Position numbers and translations under genes: made by a program
Source: Clostridia bacterium
GTDB lineage: Bacteria > Bacillota > Clostridia > Christensenellales > Borkfalkiaceae
Assembly (NCBI GenBank): GCA_014804995.1
Contig: JAAUYS010000197.1
Span: 1-64,000 of the forward strand
DNA length: 64,000 nucleotides
Direction of reading: 5' to 3'
Notes under the pieces: generated by a model
What the model was told of the DNA's origin: nothing
Databases searched by the model: none
The model's input: only the letters and a program-made list of their open reading frames with translations
In this document: positions 33,147 through 42,886 of the stretch, piece after piece
How the letters are laid out: every line of letters starts with the position of its first letter
How positions within the stretch are numbered: the first letter of the stretch is position 1

Positions 33147-36100
33147 ATGAAAACTTTATTAGGGAAGGCAGGCAAGTTTAAACTTGTCGTTTTATTCACA
33201 CTATGCGCAGTCATTTTGGGCTGTGCCGTTTTGCTGTGCTGTACGTTATTAAATAAAGAAAGCGACATACAGACGGCAGAAGAAACTACTACAACGATAG
33301 AAAGACCCGACAATATAGGGCAAACAACGGCTACAAGCATACCGTGCCCGCAGTTTAAAAGCGTATCCGGCGGTGGTGGTATTTTAACTCAAACTAGCAC
33401 TATAGTAGTTGTATTATGGACCGGAAGTCCAATAACCGCGGATTTCAGTATAAACTATAATCCTTACTATATGACAACCAGTGCTAGTGGTAACACTCCC
33501 GTCGTATCAGGAACAAATCCAGGACAGTATACCCTAACTTTTACAGTTAACACCGGCTATGCCTGGAGTGGCACTTCATCAACAAAATACACTTGCTATT
33601 TGGAAATAGTTAAAAGAGTGCCTGTACCGTCTTTTACCAGCGGTACTGCCGGCGTAGTAACCGGTAGCGGACAGTCGGCAACGGCGCCTTACACCGGAAG
33701 CAGTTTAACCGCAATTTTTGACACTAACTATGATTCTTCGATAATGACATCCACCGGTGGTGTTACGGGTGGCGCGCCGGTATTAGGCAGAACAGAAATC
33801 GGTTCGTCAACACTGACTATTAAATTTATAGATAATTCACATTATCAATGGGAAGACACACGGACTAGTGAAACTAGGACTTGTACGTTTACCGTAACCA
33901 AGGGTAATTACGATATGTCAGGCGCAAAGTGGGACTATACTTCGGCATTCACCTACGACGGTAGCTCCCACAGCGTATCGGTTACGGGTCTTCCGAGCGG
34001 GGTTACGGTAAGTTCGTATTCAGGTACCAGAAGCGCAACCAACGCAGGCACGTATACCGCAGGCGTAACTTTAAGTTATGACAGCGCCCACTACAACGCG
34101 CCCTCTATAGGGAACCTGACCTGGACAATCAATAAGTACAACATTGCCAACGCGTCAATAACGCTGGATACAAGCACTTACACATATGACGGCAATGCAA
34201 AAACGCCTACGCCAACGCTTAAAATGGGCAGTACCGTAATTTCAAGTTCGTACTATACCATAGCGCGTACCAACAATACAAACGTAGGTACCGGAACGGT
34301 AACCGTTACGGCAAACGCAAACTCTGCCAACTTTACGGGAACCAAGTCAATAAACTTTACCATAAATAAAGCCAGCCAAACCGCGCCCACGATTACGGGA
34401 AGCGCTTCCGTAGTTTACGGCAGTGCAATAACGCTGTCGAGTTCGGGCAGTCAAACGGGCAATTATACCTGGTCGGTGTCTTCAACTACCGGCGGGGCTA
34501 CGGCAACCCTCAGTTCAACCTCCGGCTCCTCCGTAACTCTTACGGGTACTAAGGCGGGCGGAACGGTAACTGTTACGGTATACGGCAATTCGGGTGATAA
34601 CTACAATCAATCAAGCAATACTACAAAAACCATTACCATAAGCGCGAGGAGCATAGTTGCTTACGCCTCGTGGTCGATTAGCCCGGTAACTTATAACGGT
34701 TATGCTCACTCGCCCAAACCCGCGATAACGGACAGTACTAACCTCGTCAAGACGGCTCTTGTGGAAGATACGGACTTTACGTACAGCTACGAGAACAATA
34801 CGAATGCGGGTACCGCAAGCATAACAATAACGGGTAAGGGCAACTACACAGGCTCCAAGACCGGACTGTTTACAATTAACCCGCAAGCACTTACGGACGC
34901 GGACGTTTCCGCAATATCTAATTATACATATGCAAACGTGGCGATAAAGCCCGAGCCTACGGTGGCGATAGGGTCTAACTCAACGAGAAAAAACCTTGCA
35001 AAAGACAGGGACTTTACTTTCGGCTATACCGACAACGTAAATGCCGGCACTGCAACCTTAACTATTACGTTTAAGGGCAATTACAGCGGTGAGATAACCC
35101 GCAACTTCACCATAGAGGCAAGGGATATTTCAAACGTATCTTTCGGCACTATAAATAACCAGCCCTACACGGGTAGCGACGTTAGACCCCAACCCGCCAT
35201 AACGGATACGGGGCTTACGCCCACTAAGGTTCTTACCGAGAACGTTGACTTTGCATTCGATTACACCGACAACGTAAACGTAGGTACGGCAACCATAAAG
35301 ATTATAGGTGCAGGCAACTACAAGGGTGAAAAGCAAACCACCTTTACCATTATAAAGGGTACGTACGATATGTCAGGCGTAGCCTGGAACTACACGGGTG
35401 CGTTCCCCTATGACGGCACTACGAAGACCGTAACGGTTACGGGCTTGCCCACCGGGCTTAGCGTAAACGCGTACACCGGCAACAGCGCAATCAACGTAGG
35501 CAATTATACGGCAAGCGTAACCTTTAATTACGACGCAACCAACTACAACGAACCCACGCTTGCTGACCTTGCTTGGCAGATTACTAAGGCAAGCTACGAT
35601 ATGACGGGCGTAACCTGGAACTATACAACGCCTTTCACCTACGACGGCACTTTAAAGACGGTGTCGCTTGTAGGCACCCTGCCGGACGGCGTTACAATCG
35701 ACGCGTACACCGGCAACACCGCAACTACCGTAGGTACGTATATTGCAACCGTAACGTTTACGTACGACGCAACGAACTACACCGCACCCATCGTACCTAC
35801 CCTGACCTGGGAGATAAGCAAAGCAACGTACGATATGACGGGCGTCAGCTGGGACTATACAACGCCTTTTATCTACGACGGTACGCAAAAGACGGTAACG
35901 GTCGTTGGTACGTTCCCCGACGGCGTAACGGTAAAAGCGTACTTAAACAACGCAAAAACCAACGCGGACAGCTATACGGCAAGCGTAACGTTCAACTACG
36001 ATACTACTAACTACAACGAGCCTACCCTTGCAGATTTAAGCTGGGTAATCAATAAAGCTAACTACGATATGACGGGCGTAGAGTGGAACTACACGACGCC

Positions 36101-39056
36101 TTTCACCTACGACGGCAACCAAAAGACGGTAACGGTTACGGGAACTCTTCCTAACGGCGTAACGGTAAACGCGTATACGGGCAACACCGGTACTACCGTT
36201 GACAACTACACCGCGACGGTAACGTTCAATTACGATACCGTAAACTACAATATGCCCACCCTTGCGGACTTAGCTTGGGAAATAATTAAAGCCGACTACG
36301 ATATGACGAACGCAGAGTGGGATTACACAACGCCTTTCGAATATGACGGCACTTTAAAGACTGTAAGTGTTACAGGCTTGCCCACGGGCGTAACCGTTGA
36401 CGCATACACCGGCAACACGGGAACGGACGTAGGCAACTACACGGCGACGGTAACGTTTACTTACGATACCGCAAACTACAACACGCCTACCCTTGCGGAT
36501 TTGGCTTGGGAAATAATTAAGGCAACGCCTAACGTAGACTTAAACGACGTTACCGTTGAGTACGACGGCAACACCCACTACTTAACCATAACGGGAACTT
36601 TGCCCGCGGACGTAACCGTTGAGTACTACGTAACGGGACTTAACACCAAGTTTGATGGCGCAAAGGACGTTAAATACTCGGGCGGAGCAGTAGTGGGATA
36701 CCAGGTAACGGCTAAGTTTACAAGCACCACCGGCAACTACGAGGTACCTGCGGATATAAGCGCAGTCTTAACCATAACCCCCAAAACCATACCCGACGGC
36801 GCGGTAAGCGGAATAGACGCAACCTACGTTTACACGGGCGTTGCACAGACCCCCGCACCCACGGTAAAGCTTGCCTTAACAAACGGCGGAACGGACGTAA
36901 CGCTCGTATTAGACCACGATTACACGGTTAAGTATTCGGACAGCAACCCGAATGCAGGAACCAAGGTAAAGGTGGAAATAGAGGGCAAGGGCAACTACCA
37001 GGGAACGATAGAGAGAAGCTTTGAGATTACAAAGAAGACTTTAAGCATTAACTGGATAGGCAAGAATACGAACTTCGTCTACAACGGCACCGCGCAGGGT
37101 ATAACTGCTACGCTTGACGGCATAGTTGCAAGCGATACGGGCGTGGTCGTACCCACGATAGTTTACACGGGCAGAGGCGCAACCGAAGCCCCCGAAAATA
37201 ACGCTATGCCTACCGATGCAGGTTACTACACCGTATCGGTAAGCCTTGACGATACGTTCACCAACTACGTAAGCTTCGGCGTGCTGACGGAGGACTTCCG
37301 TATTGACCAAGCCGAATTAATTGTTACCGCAGAGTTTGACGGTTACGACCCCGCAACAGATACGTTGTATATGGGCGGTACGTTGCCTAACCTTACGATA
37401 CTTAGCGCAACGTTTAACGGCAATACCATTGCAGGACAGTGGAGCTGGGTAGACGAATCTTTACACGAGAAAGTGCAGGACGACTACACCTGGCAGTACG
37501 TACCTACCTCTGAGACAGATAAGAGAAACTTCAAAACCTTTACGGCGGTAATCACGCTCAATGCAGAGCGCGCGCCGATAGTAAGGATAGAGGCAGTATT
37601 GAACCCCGACGCACCTGCGTTCTACGTAACGACGAGCTTCGACACTATAAAGAACTACGTAACTGTTACGGGCTACTTTGCAAGCCCCGTAAACGGCGAG
37701 ACGCAGACGGAGATAAAGGGCTACTCCTTAACCAGCGACAAGTTTACCGATTACCCCGACACCCCCAACGTGTACGTGCTTACGGTAAGCTACAACGGTT
37801 TAGATTGCGAGCTGGAAGTTGAGTACTTCGGCTTAGGCATTTTAGGCATAACGGTAACCGCGAAAGACCCCAACACCGGAATTAAGACCGAGTACAAGGG
37901 TTACGACGTATTTGACAGAACGAGCATTGAAGTTACTGCCGAAAGAAACGACGGCTACAAGTGGGTACTCAAAGACGACGAATATACGATTGAGTACGTA
38001 TCAAAGAAAGACTTCTTGACGGTTGGCGAAACGTACGTAACCATTATCTACGAAAACCGTAAGGAAGAAATAAGCGTTGACGTCAAGCAGGCGGACTTCG
38101 ATTTAACGGGAATATCCTTTAAAGACGACAGCGTTGAATACGACGGAAGCTTACATACCGTAAGCATAAACGGCACCTTCCTTAAAGGTACTATCGAATA
38201 CAAGTACTACGACGAAAACGGCGTGGAGATATCGGACGGATTAGTCAATGCGGGCGAGTACGAGGTAAAGGCAATATTTACTTTCACCGACGCGACCGAT
38301 AAGAAGAATTACAAACCCGTAACCCTTACAAAGTCGTTCGTAATAGAGAAAGCCGAGTACGACGTAAGCTTCAAGAACGTAACGACTGACTTTAACGGCG
38401 AAACGCTTAAAGAGCTTGTAAAGATAGAGGGCTTGCCCGAGGGCGACGAGGTAGCAGTAAGCTATTCAATAACCTACAAGCCTTACGGAAGCACCACTGC
38501 AACTACTATTTCAAGCCTTGACGATATAAAGAACGCCGGCACTTACGAGATAACTGTAAGCTTCAAGGTGGACAGCAACCACAAGGCAATAACGGCAAAG
38601 AAGTCCACGTTCACCGTAAACAGGATAGCACCCCAGATTAACCCGACGGTAGGAGGAAACTTCACCGAGGGCATACAGCTCTCCAAGCTGTTCCTGGTAG
38701 CGGGAGACGGGGAAATCGACGGCACCTATCAGTGGAAGGACGTAAGCTACGAGCTTCAAGCAGGCGTGAACAGATGCTACTACACCTTCGTACCCGAGGA
38801 CACCGTAAACTACAAGGAAGTAACTTCTTACATTGACTTAACGGCGGTAAGCGCGGGTGGCTTACAGCCCACCCCCTCAGGCACGGTGGCTACGAACATT
38901 CCCGACTGGGCTACTTACATTCTCGTAGGCTTCGTAATCCTCGTACTTATAGTTGCACTCATTGCACTTATAATTGCGCTTAAAGGACGTAGTAACGCAG
39001 ATATGGACTCCGACGGCTTCTACGACGAGGTAACGGAAGAGGACTTAGCGTTATAA
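33147..39056 (+). CDS. giant repetitive surface protein with MBG/Ig-like repeats
   Basis: The 1969-residue protein has an N-terminal hydrophobic signal segment (residues 11-35), a very long extracellular region rich in Thr, Tyr, Asn and Val, and a C-terminal membrane helix (WATYILVGFVILVLIVALIAL) with a short acidic tail, so it is anchored in the cell membrane. The extracellular part consists of MBG-like beta domains. One type of about 77 residues (YDMTG..W.YTTPF.YDG) occurs six times, five of them in tandem; other types carry KGNYTGSK and YTDNVNAGTAT motifs. No sortase signal is visible. It is probably an adhesin or cell-surface stalk. The gene has its own leader with AAGGAG and is preceded by the candidate invertible promoter. 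Confidence 0.9.
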   Translation: MKTLLGKAGKFKLVVLFTLCAVILGCAVLLCCTLLNKESDIQTAEETTTTIERPDNIGQTTATSIPCPQFKSVSGGGGILTQTSTIVVVLWTGSPITADFSINYNPYYMTTSASGNTPVVSGTNPGQYTLTFTVNTGYAWSGTSSTKYTCYLEIVKRVPVPSFTSGTAGVVTGSGQSATAPYTGSSLTAIFDTNYDSSIMTSTGGVTGGAPVLGRTEIGSSTLTIKFIDNSHYQWEDTRTSETRTCTFTVTKGNYDMSGAKWDYTSAFTYDGSSHSVSVTGLPSGVTVSSYSGTRSATNAGTYTAGVTLSYDSAHYNAPSIGNLTWTINKYNIANASITLDTSTYTYDGNAKTPTPTLKMGSTVISSSYYTIARTNNTNVGTGTVTVTANANSANFTGTKSINFTINKASQTAPTITGSASVVYGSAITLSSSGSQTGNYTWSVSSTTGGATATLSSTSGSSVTLTGTKAGGTVTVTVYGNSGDNYNQSSNTTKTITISARSIVAYASWSISPVTYNGYAHSPKPAITDSTNLVKTALVEDTDFTYSYENNTNAGTASITITGKGNYTGSKTGLFTINPQALTDADVSAISNYTYANVAIKPEPTVAIGSNSTRKNLAKDRDFTFGYTDNVNAGTATLTITFKGNYSGEITRNFTIEARDISNVSFGTINNQPYTGSDVRPQPAITDTGLTPTKVLTENVDFAFDYTDNVNVGTATIKIIGAGNYKGEKQTTFTIIKGTYDMSGVAWNYTGAFPYDGTTKTVTVTGLPTGLSVNAYTGNSAINVGNYTASVTFNYDATNYNEPTLADLAWQITKASYDMTGVTWNYTTPFTYDGTLKTVSLVGTLPDGVTIDAYTGNTATTVGTYIATVTFTYDATNYTAPIVPTLTWEISKATYDMTGVSWDYTTPFIYDGTQKTVTVVGTFPDGVTVKAYLNNAKTNADSYTASVTFNYDTTNYNEPTLADLSWVINKANYDMTGVEWNYTTPFTYDGNQKTVTVTGTLPNGVTVNAYTGNTGTTVDNYTATVTFNYDTVNYNMPTLADLAWEIIKADYDMTNAEWDYTTPFEYDGTLKTVSVTGLPTGVTVDAYTGNTGTDVGNYTATVTFTYDTANYNTPTLADLAWEIIKATPNVDLNDVTVEYDGNTHYLTITGTLPADVTVEYYVTGLNTKFDGAKDVKYSGGAVVGYQVTAKFTSTTGNYEVPADISAVLTITPKTIPDGAVSGIDATYVYTGVAQTPAPTVKLALTNGGTDVTLVLDHDYTVKYSDSNPNAGTKVKVEIEGKGNYQGTIERSFEITKKTLSINWIGKNTNFVYNGTAQGITATLDGIVASDTGVVVPTIVYTGRGATEAPENNAMPTDAGYYTVSVSLDDTFTNYVSFGVLTEDFRIDQAELIVTAEFDGYDPATDTLYMGGTLPNLTILSATFNGNTIAGQWSWVDESLHEKVQDDYTWQYVPTSETDKRNFKTFTAVITLNAERAPIVRIEAVLNPDAPAFYVTTSFDTIKNYVTVTGYFASPVNGETQTEIKGYSLTSDKFTDYPDTPNVYVLTVSYNGLDCELEVEYFGLGILGITVTAKDPNTGIKTEYKGYDVFDRTSIEVTAERNDGYKWVLKDDEYTIEYVSKKDFLTVGETYVTIIYENRKEEISVDVKQADFDLTGISFKDDSVEYDGSLHTVSINGTFLKGTIEYKYYDENGVEISDGLVNAGEYEVKAIFTFTDATDKKNYKPVTLTKSFVIEKAEYDVSFKNVTTDFNGETLKELVKIEGLPEGDEVAVSYSITYKPYGSTTATTISSLDDIKNAGTYEITVSFKVDSNHKAITAKKSTFTVNRIAPQINPTVGGNFTEGIQLSKLFLVAGDGEIDGTYQWKDVSYELQAGVNRCYYTFVPEDTVNYKEVTSYIDLTAVSAGGLQPTPSGTVATNIPDWATYILVGFVILVLIVALIALIIALKGRSNADMDSDGFYDEVTEEDLAL
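35362..36530 (+). repeat. five tandem ~231-bp coding repeats
   Basis: Copies begin with TACGATATGACGGGCGT or close variants near 35364, 35594, 35827, 36061 and 36295. The nucleotide similarity is high enough for recombination to change copy number while keeping the frame. A sixth, more distant copy begins near 33911. Confidence 0.8.
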
Positions 39057-39221
39057 CCAACCAGACAATTTTTCCGCGGAAGCGGATGTTGTACCAGTAA
39101 CTTAATGCGCCCGACGGTTACGCATATTAAAGAAATAATGTGGTAATTGTCTCCGTGATTAGCGTTTCCGCACGGGCGCACAAGTTATATAAAAATTAAT
39201 CTTGCCACAAAGGCAAATAAA

Positions 39222-39256
39222 AAAAGCACGTCATTCTCCTGCGTGCTTTTTCTTTT
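39222..39256. terminator. bidirectional terminator between the surface-protein gene and mnmA
   Basis: AAAAAGCACG and CGTGCTTTTT pair, with T runs on both strands. The 160 bp before it contain two complementary pairs (GACAATT/AATTGTC and TGCGCCCG/CGGGCGCA) that cross each other; see findings. Confidence 0.8.
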
Positions 39257-39257
39257 T

Positions 39258-40331
39258 TTAATATTTAACTTCTTCTATTACGCCACCGCCCAAGCAGTAG
39301 TTGTCTTTATAAAATACCGCGTATTGCCCCTCGGTTACGGCGCGTTGCGGTGTGGCAAATTCAACAAACGCACCGCCCCGTTCAAGCTTGACGGTAACTT
39401 CCTGTTCGGGCTGTCTGTACCTGAACTTGGCGTTACAGGTTATTAACTCTTCGGGTTCGTAGCCTATCCAGTTCAGCCCGCTTACGAAGCAAGCCTTGGA
39501 GTAGAGTGGGCTTTCGTCCCCGTGGGATACGTATAAAACGTTTTCTTCCAAGTCCTTTTTAACGACGAACCACCTGCCGTCTTCGCCCTGCCGTCCGCCG
39601 AGGTCAAGCCCCTTGCGTTGCCCCAGCGTGTAGTACATAAGCCCGCAGTGTTCGCCTACGGTCTGCCCGTCAAGCGTCTTTATTTTGCCGGGTTGTGCAG
39701 GCAGATAGGTCTGCAAAAATTTGCGGAAGTTTCTTTCCCCTATAAAGCAAATACCCGTAGAATCCTTTTTGCCGGCCGTGGCAAGCCCGTTTTCTTCGGC
39801 AATCTTTCTTACCTCTGGTTTTGTCAAGCCCGATAGGGGGAAGATTACGTCTTTCAGCTGTTCTTCGCGTACCTGATTTAAAAAGTAGGTCTGGTCCTTG
39901 CCCGCGTCCGTTGCCTTTACAAGGCGGTGCCTGCCGTCGGCGTGTTCTATACCGCAGTAATGCCCCGTGGCGATATAGTCCGCCCCAAAGCTTTTTGCGT
40001 ATTCGCGGAAGGGTCCGAACTTAATCTCTCTGTTGCAGAGAACGTCGGGGTTGGGGGTTCTGCCCGCCCTGTATTCTGCAAGGAAGTGTGAGAACACCCT
40101 GTCCATATACTGCTTGGAAAAATTGACGGAGTAGTAGGGCATATTGAGCGCGTTGCAGACCCTGCGGACATCGGAAAAATCACCGTCGGCATTGCAAACG
40201 CCTGCGCCGTCGGTTTCTTCCCAGTTCATCATAAAAAGACCTATTACGTTGTAGCCCTGCTCTTTTAAAAGATGGGCGCATACGGAGGAGTCAACGCCCC
40301 CGCTCATTCCTACGACGACAGTCTTTGCCAT
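39258..40331 (-). CDS. mnmA: tRNA-specific 2-thiouridylase MnmA
   Basis: About 357 residues from the ATG at 40331, preceded by GGAG; the longer frame adds two residues from an upstream codon. It has the PP-loop VVGMSGGVDSSVCAHLL, the catalytic cysteine regions VLCNREIKF and DSTGICFIGERNF, and the C-terminal beta barrel. It thiolates U34 of tRNA-Lys, Glu and Gln. It is a single gene on the minus strand, divergent from the DUF4250 gene. Confidence 0.96.
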   Translation of the reverse strand: MAKTVVVGMSGGVDSSVCAHLLKEQGYNVIGLFMMNWEETDGAGVCNADGDFSDVRRVCNALNMPYYSVNFSKQYMDRVFSHFLAEYRAGRTPNPDVLCNREIKFGPFREYAKSFGADYIATGHYCGIEHADGRHRLVKATDAGKDQTYFLNQVREEQLKDVIFPLSGLTKPEVRKIAEENGLATAGKKDSTGICFIGERNFRKFLQTYLPAQPGKIKTLDGQTVGEHCGLMYYTLGQRKGLDLGGRQGEDGRWFVVKKDLEENVLYVSHGDESPLYSKACFVSGLNWIGYEPEELITCNAKFRYRQPEQEVTVKLERGGAFVEFATPQRAVTEGQYAVFYKDNYCLGGGVIEEVKY

Positions 40332-40380
40332 AAGCACTCCTTAAATCGTTAAAATAATTATAACACGCTGTAATTAAGTT

Positions 40381-40409
40381 TTGCAATTGAAAAATTTATG
40401 TGCTATAAT
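40381..40409 (+). promoter_or_regulatory. sigma-A promoter of the DUF4250 gene
   Basis: TTGCAA, a 17-bp spacer and TATAAT end only six bases before the preferred start codon at 40416, so the mRNA may be leaderless. Confidence 0.6.
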
Positions 40410-40415
40410 CTTTTT

Positions 40416-40598
40416 ATGAATTTGCCTGCGGACAACTTTATTTTACTGTCAGTCATAAATACGGCGCTGAGGGATAAATACTCTTGCCTTGAAGATTTGT
40501 GCGAGGAAGAAGAGTTGGATTTAAACGGGCTTTGCACTCGTTTAAAAGAGGTGGGCTATACTTACGATAAAGAGCAGAACGCTTTTAAAAGGGTATAA
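40416..40598 (+). CDS. DUF4250 family protein
   Basis: About 60 residues from the internal ATG at 40416, starting MNLPADNFILLSVINTALRDKYSCLEDLCEEEELD. This is the DUF4250 pattern, a small conserved protein of Clostridia and some other gut bacteria with no known function. An upstream ATG at 40398 overlaps the -10 element and is therefore unlikely. It is followed five bases later by tRNA-Arg, which may be read from the same promoter. Confidence 0.82.
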   Translation: MNLPADNFILLSVINTALRDKYSCLEDLCEEEELDLNGLCTRLKEVGYTYDKEQNAFKRV

Positions 40599-40603
40599 TT
40601 TAT

Positions 40604-40680
40604 ACACCCGTAGCTCAGTTGGATAGAGCAATAGCCTCCGACGCTATGTGTCGCTGGTTCGACTCCAGTCGGGTGTACCA
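40604..40680 (+). tRNA. tRNA-Arg (anticodon CCG)
   Basis: Acceptor stem ACACCCG/CGGGTGT, D stem GCTC/GAGC, anticodon stem ATAGC/GCTAT around loop CTCCGAC (anticodon CCG, reading CGG), and T loop TTCGACT. CCA is encoded. It lies between the DUF4250 gene and the uracil permease gene. Confidence 0.97.
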
Positions 40681-40734
40681 GAAATTAGACGGGATTTCCG
40701 TTTGATATAAAAACAAAAGAGGAGAAAATTTACT

Positions 40735-42246
40735 ATGCAAATGATTTACGGCGTAAAGGACAGACCCAAAGTCGGCAGACTTATTCTGTTCGCGTTGCAA
40801 CAACTGTTGGCTATTTTAGCCGCCACGATTGCCGTGCCTATGATAATAGGTAACGGAATGTCGCCTTCTGCGGCGCTTTTCGGCGCAGGCGTGGGAACTA
40901 TAGTGTATCTTTTATTCACTAAGTTCAAAAGCCCCGTGTTCTTAGGAAGCTCTTTTGCTTTCTTAGGTTCAATGGCAACTGCGTTTGCCGGCGGTGTTTC
41001 TATGGCGCTCGGTTACCTCGGCCTTATTATCGGTGCGGTTATGGCCGGCCTTGTGTACGTGATAATCGCCGTAATAATTAAATTTGCAGGTACTAAATGG
41101 ATAGATAAAATTATGCCCGCAGTCGTTATCGGACCTACCGTTGCGATTATCGGACTTTCGCTTGCAGGCAACGCTGTCGGCGACCTTATGAAGGGCAGCG
41201 CGTTCTACGACGTTACCGAACAGGTAGCAGTTATAAAGGACGGTGTGGCAGAGATAGCGGAAGCTACTTCAAGCGTAATGTACTGCTCGCCGTTTATCGC
41301 GCTTTTGTGCGGACTTGTAACCCTTGGCGTTACTATCGTTTGCTCGGTTTACGGCAAGAAGTTCCTTAAAATGATACCTTTCATTATCGGTATTCTTTCG
41401 GGCTACGTTCTCGCGGCAATATTCACCGCGTTCAGCTACATAGAGGGAGCGGAAGTTTTAAGAGTTATAGACTTCTCTAAATTCAATAATATGCAGTGGT
41501 ACCCTGACTTTGCGTTCATCTCCGCAATAGGCGATATCAATGCGGGTGAGGTCGGTTCTATCGGCGCATACATCGGTAAGATTGCCGTAGCGTATATCCC
41601 CGTTGCGTTCGTCGTATTTGAAGAACACATTGCAGACCATAAAAACATTTCTTCAATAATCGAAACAGACCTTTTGAAAGACCCCGGACTTTCTAGGACC
41701 CTTCTCGGCGACGGCGTAGGCTCAATGGTCGGCGCAGTGTTCGGGGGTTGCCCCAACACCACTTACGGCGAGTCCGTAGGTTGCGTAGCTATATCGGGTA
41801 ACGCTTCCGTTATAACCATTCTCGTAACCGCAGGGCTTGCTATCGTCTGCGCGTTCATAGCTCCGTTTACGACCTTCCTTGCAACTATTCCCAGTTGCGT
41901 AATGGGCGGTGTGTGCATAGCGCTTTACGGCTTCATTGCAGTGTCCGGTCTTAAAATGATACAGCACGTTGACCTCAACGACAACAAGAACCTGTTCGTC
42001 GTATCGGTTATTCTTATTGCCGGCGTCGGCGGTATGGTTCTCAACTTCGGAGAGGTTACCATAACCGAAGTTGCTTGCGCACTCATTCTCGGAATTCTCG
42101 TTTACCTTCTCGTAAACATCAAGTCCAAGAAGAAAGAGGAAGCTGTAGCACAGCCCGCAGAAGAGGTTGCACCCGTTGCGGAAGCGGTAAACGAAGAACC
42201 CGCAAAAGAAGAAGTTAAAGAGGTAAAGGAAGATGAAAAATTATAA
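40735..42246 (+). CDS. NCS2-family uracil permease
   Basis: The 503-residue protein has 12-14 hydrophobic segments and the UraA-type motifs LQQLLAILAATIAVPMII, SSFAFLGSM, VVIGPTVAIIGLSLAG and GGCPNTTYGESVG. The last is the substrate-binding NCS2 signature of uracil/xanthine symporters. Adjacent upp argues for uracil. The C-terminal 40 residues are an acidic Glu/Val/Ala-rich cytoplasmic tail not needed for transport. AGAGGAG precedes ATG. It overlaps upp by 14 bases. Confidence 0.93.
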   Translation: MQMIYGVKDRPKVGRLILFALQQLLAILAATIAVPMIIGNGMSPSAALFGAGVGTIVYLLFTKFKSPVFLGSSFAFLGSMATAFAGGVSMALGYLGLIIGAVMAGLVYVIIAVIIKFAGTKWIDKIMPAVVIGPTVAIIGLSLAGNAVGDLMKGSAFYDVTEQVAVIKDGVAEIAEATSSVMYCSPFIALLCGLVTLGVTIVCSVYGKKFLKMIPFIIGILSGYVLAAIFTAFSYIEGAEVLRVIDFSKFNNMQWYPDFAFISAIGDINAGEVGSIGAYIGKIAVAYIPVAFVVFEEHIADHKNISSIIETDLLKDPGLSRTLLGDGVGSMVGAVFGGCPNTTYGESVGCVAISGNASVITILVTAGLAIVCAFIAPFTTFLATIPSCVMGGVCIALYGFIAVSGLKMIQHVDLNDNKNLFVVSVILIAGVGGMVLNFGEVTITEVACALILGILVYLLVNIKSKKKEEAVAQPAEEVAPVAEAVNEEPAKEEVKEVKEDEKL

Positions 42247-42871
42247 GAACGTATTTATTTTCGACCACCCCCTTATCAAGCACAAGATTGCAATTTTAAG
42301 AGATAAAAACACCGGAATGAAAGAGTTCCGTGAACTTATTGAAGAGATTACTACGATAATGACCTACGAGAGTATGCGTGGTGTAAAGCTCGTACCTGTG
42401 CAGGTTGAAACTCCTCTTGAAGTTACCACCCAGTACAAAGTACCCGAAGAGAGCGTGGCAATAGTCCCCATTCTCCGCGCGGGTCTCGGAATGGTAAACG
42501 GCGTGCATAAAGTTTTCCCTACGGCAAAGGTTGGGCATATCGGTATGTACCGCAACGAAGAAACGCTTGAACCGCAGGAGTATTATTGCAAGCTCCCCGA
42601 CGGAATAGAGAACAAGACGGTATTTTTAGTAGACCCTATGCTTGCAACGGGCGGTTCCGCCTGCGACGCGCTGGACGCACTCAAAAAGAGGGGCTGTAAG
42701 GACATTAAATTTATGGCGATAATCGGCGCGCCGGAGGGCATTACTAAGGTTGCCGAAGCTCACCCCGACGTACCCGTTTACGTTTCTACGCTGGACAGAG
42801 GACTTAACGAGAACGGTTACATCGTTCCCGGTCTCGGCCACGCCGGCTACAGACTTTACGGCACGAAATAA
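42233..42871 (+). CDS. upp: Uracil phosphoribosyltransferase
   Basis: The 212-residue protein has VPILRAGLGMVNG, the PRPP-binding loop VFLVDPMLATGGSACDAL, and the C-terminal GLGHAGYRLYGTK. It makes UMP from uracil and PRPP. It overlaps the permease gene, so uptake and salvage are coupled. No PyrR-binding leader could be identified. Confidence 0.97.
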   Translation: MKNYKNVFIFDHPLIKHKIAILRDKNTGMKEFRELIEEITTIMTYESMRGVKLVPVQVETPLEVTTQYKVPEESVAIVPILRAGLGMVNGVHKVFPTAKVGHIGMYRNEETLEPQEYYCKLPDGIENKTVFLVDPMLATGGSACDALDALKKRGCKDIKFMAIIGAPEGITKVAEAHPDVPVYVSTLDRGLNENGYIVPGLGHAGYRLYGTK

Positions 42872-42886
42872 TCACAAGAGGATTTT

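Noticed and set aside
35362-36530. CRISPR-like array
   Set aside because: The regular repeats are ~231 bp, in frame and coding for protein domains; no short repeat-spacer pattern occurs in the window.
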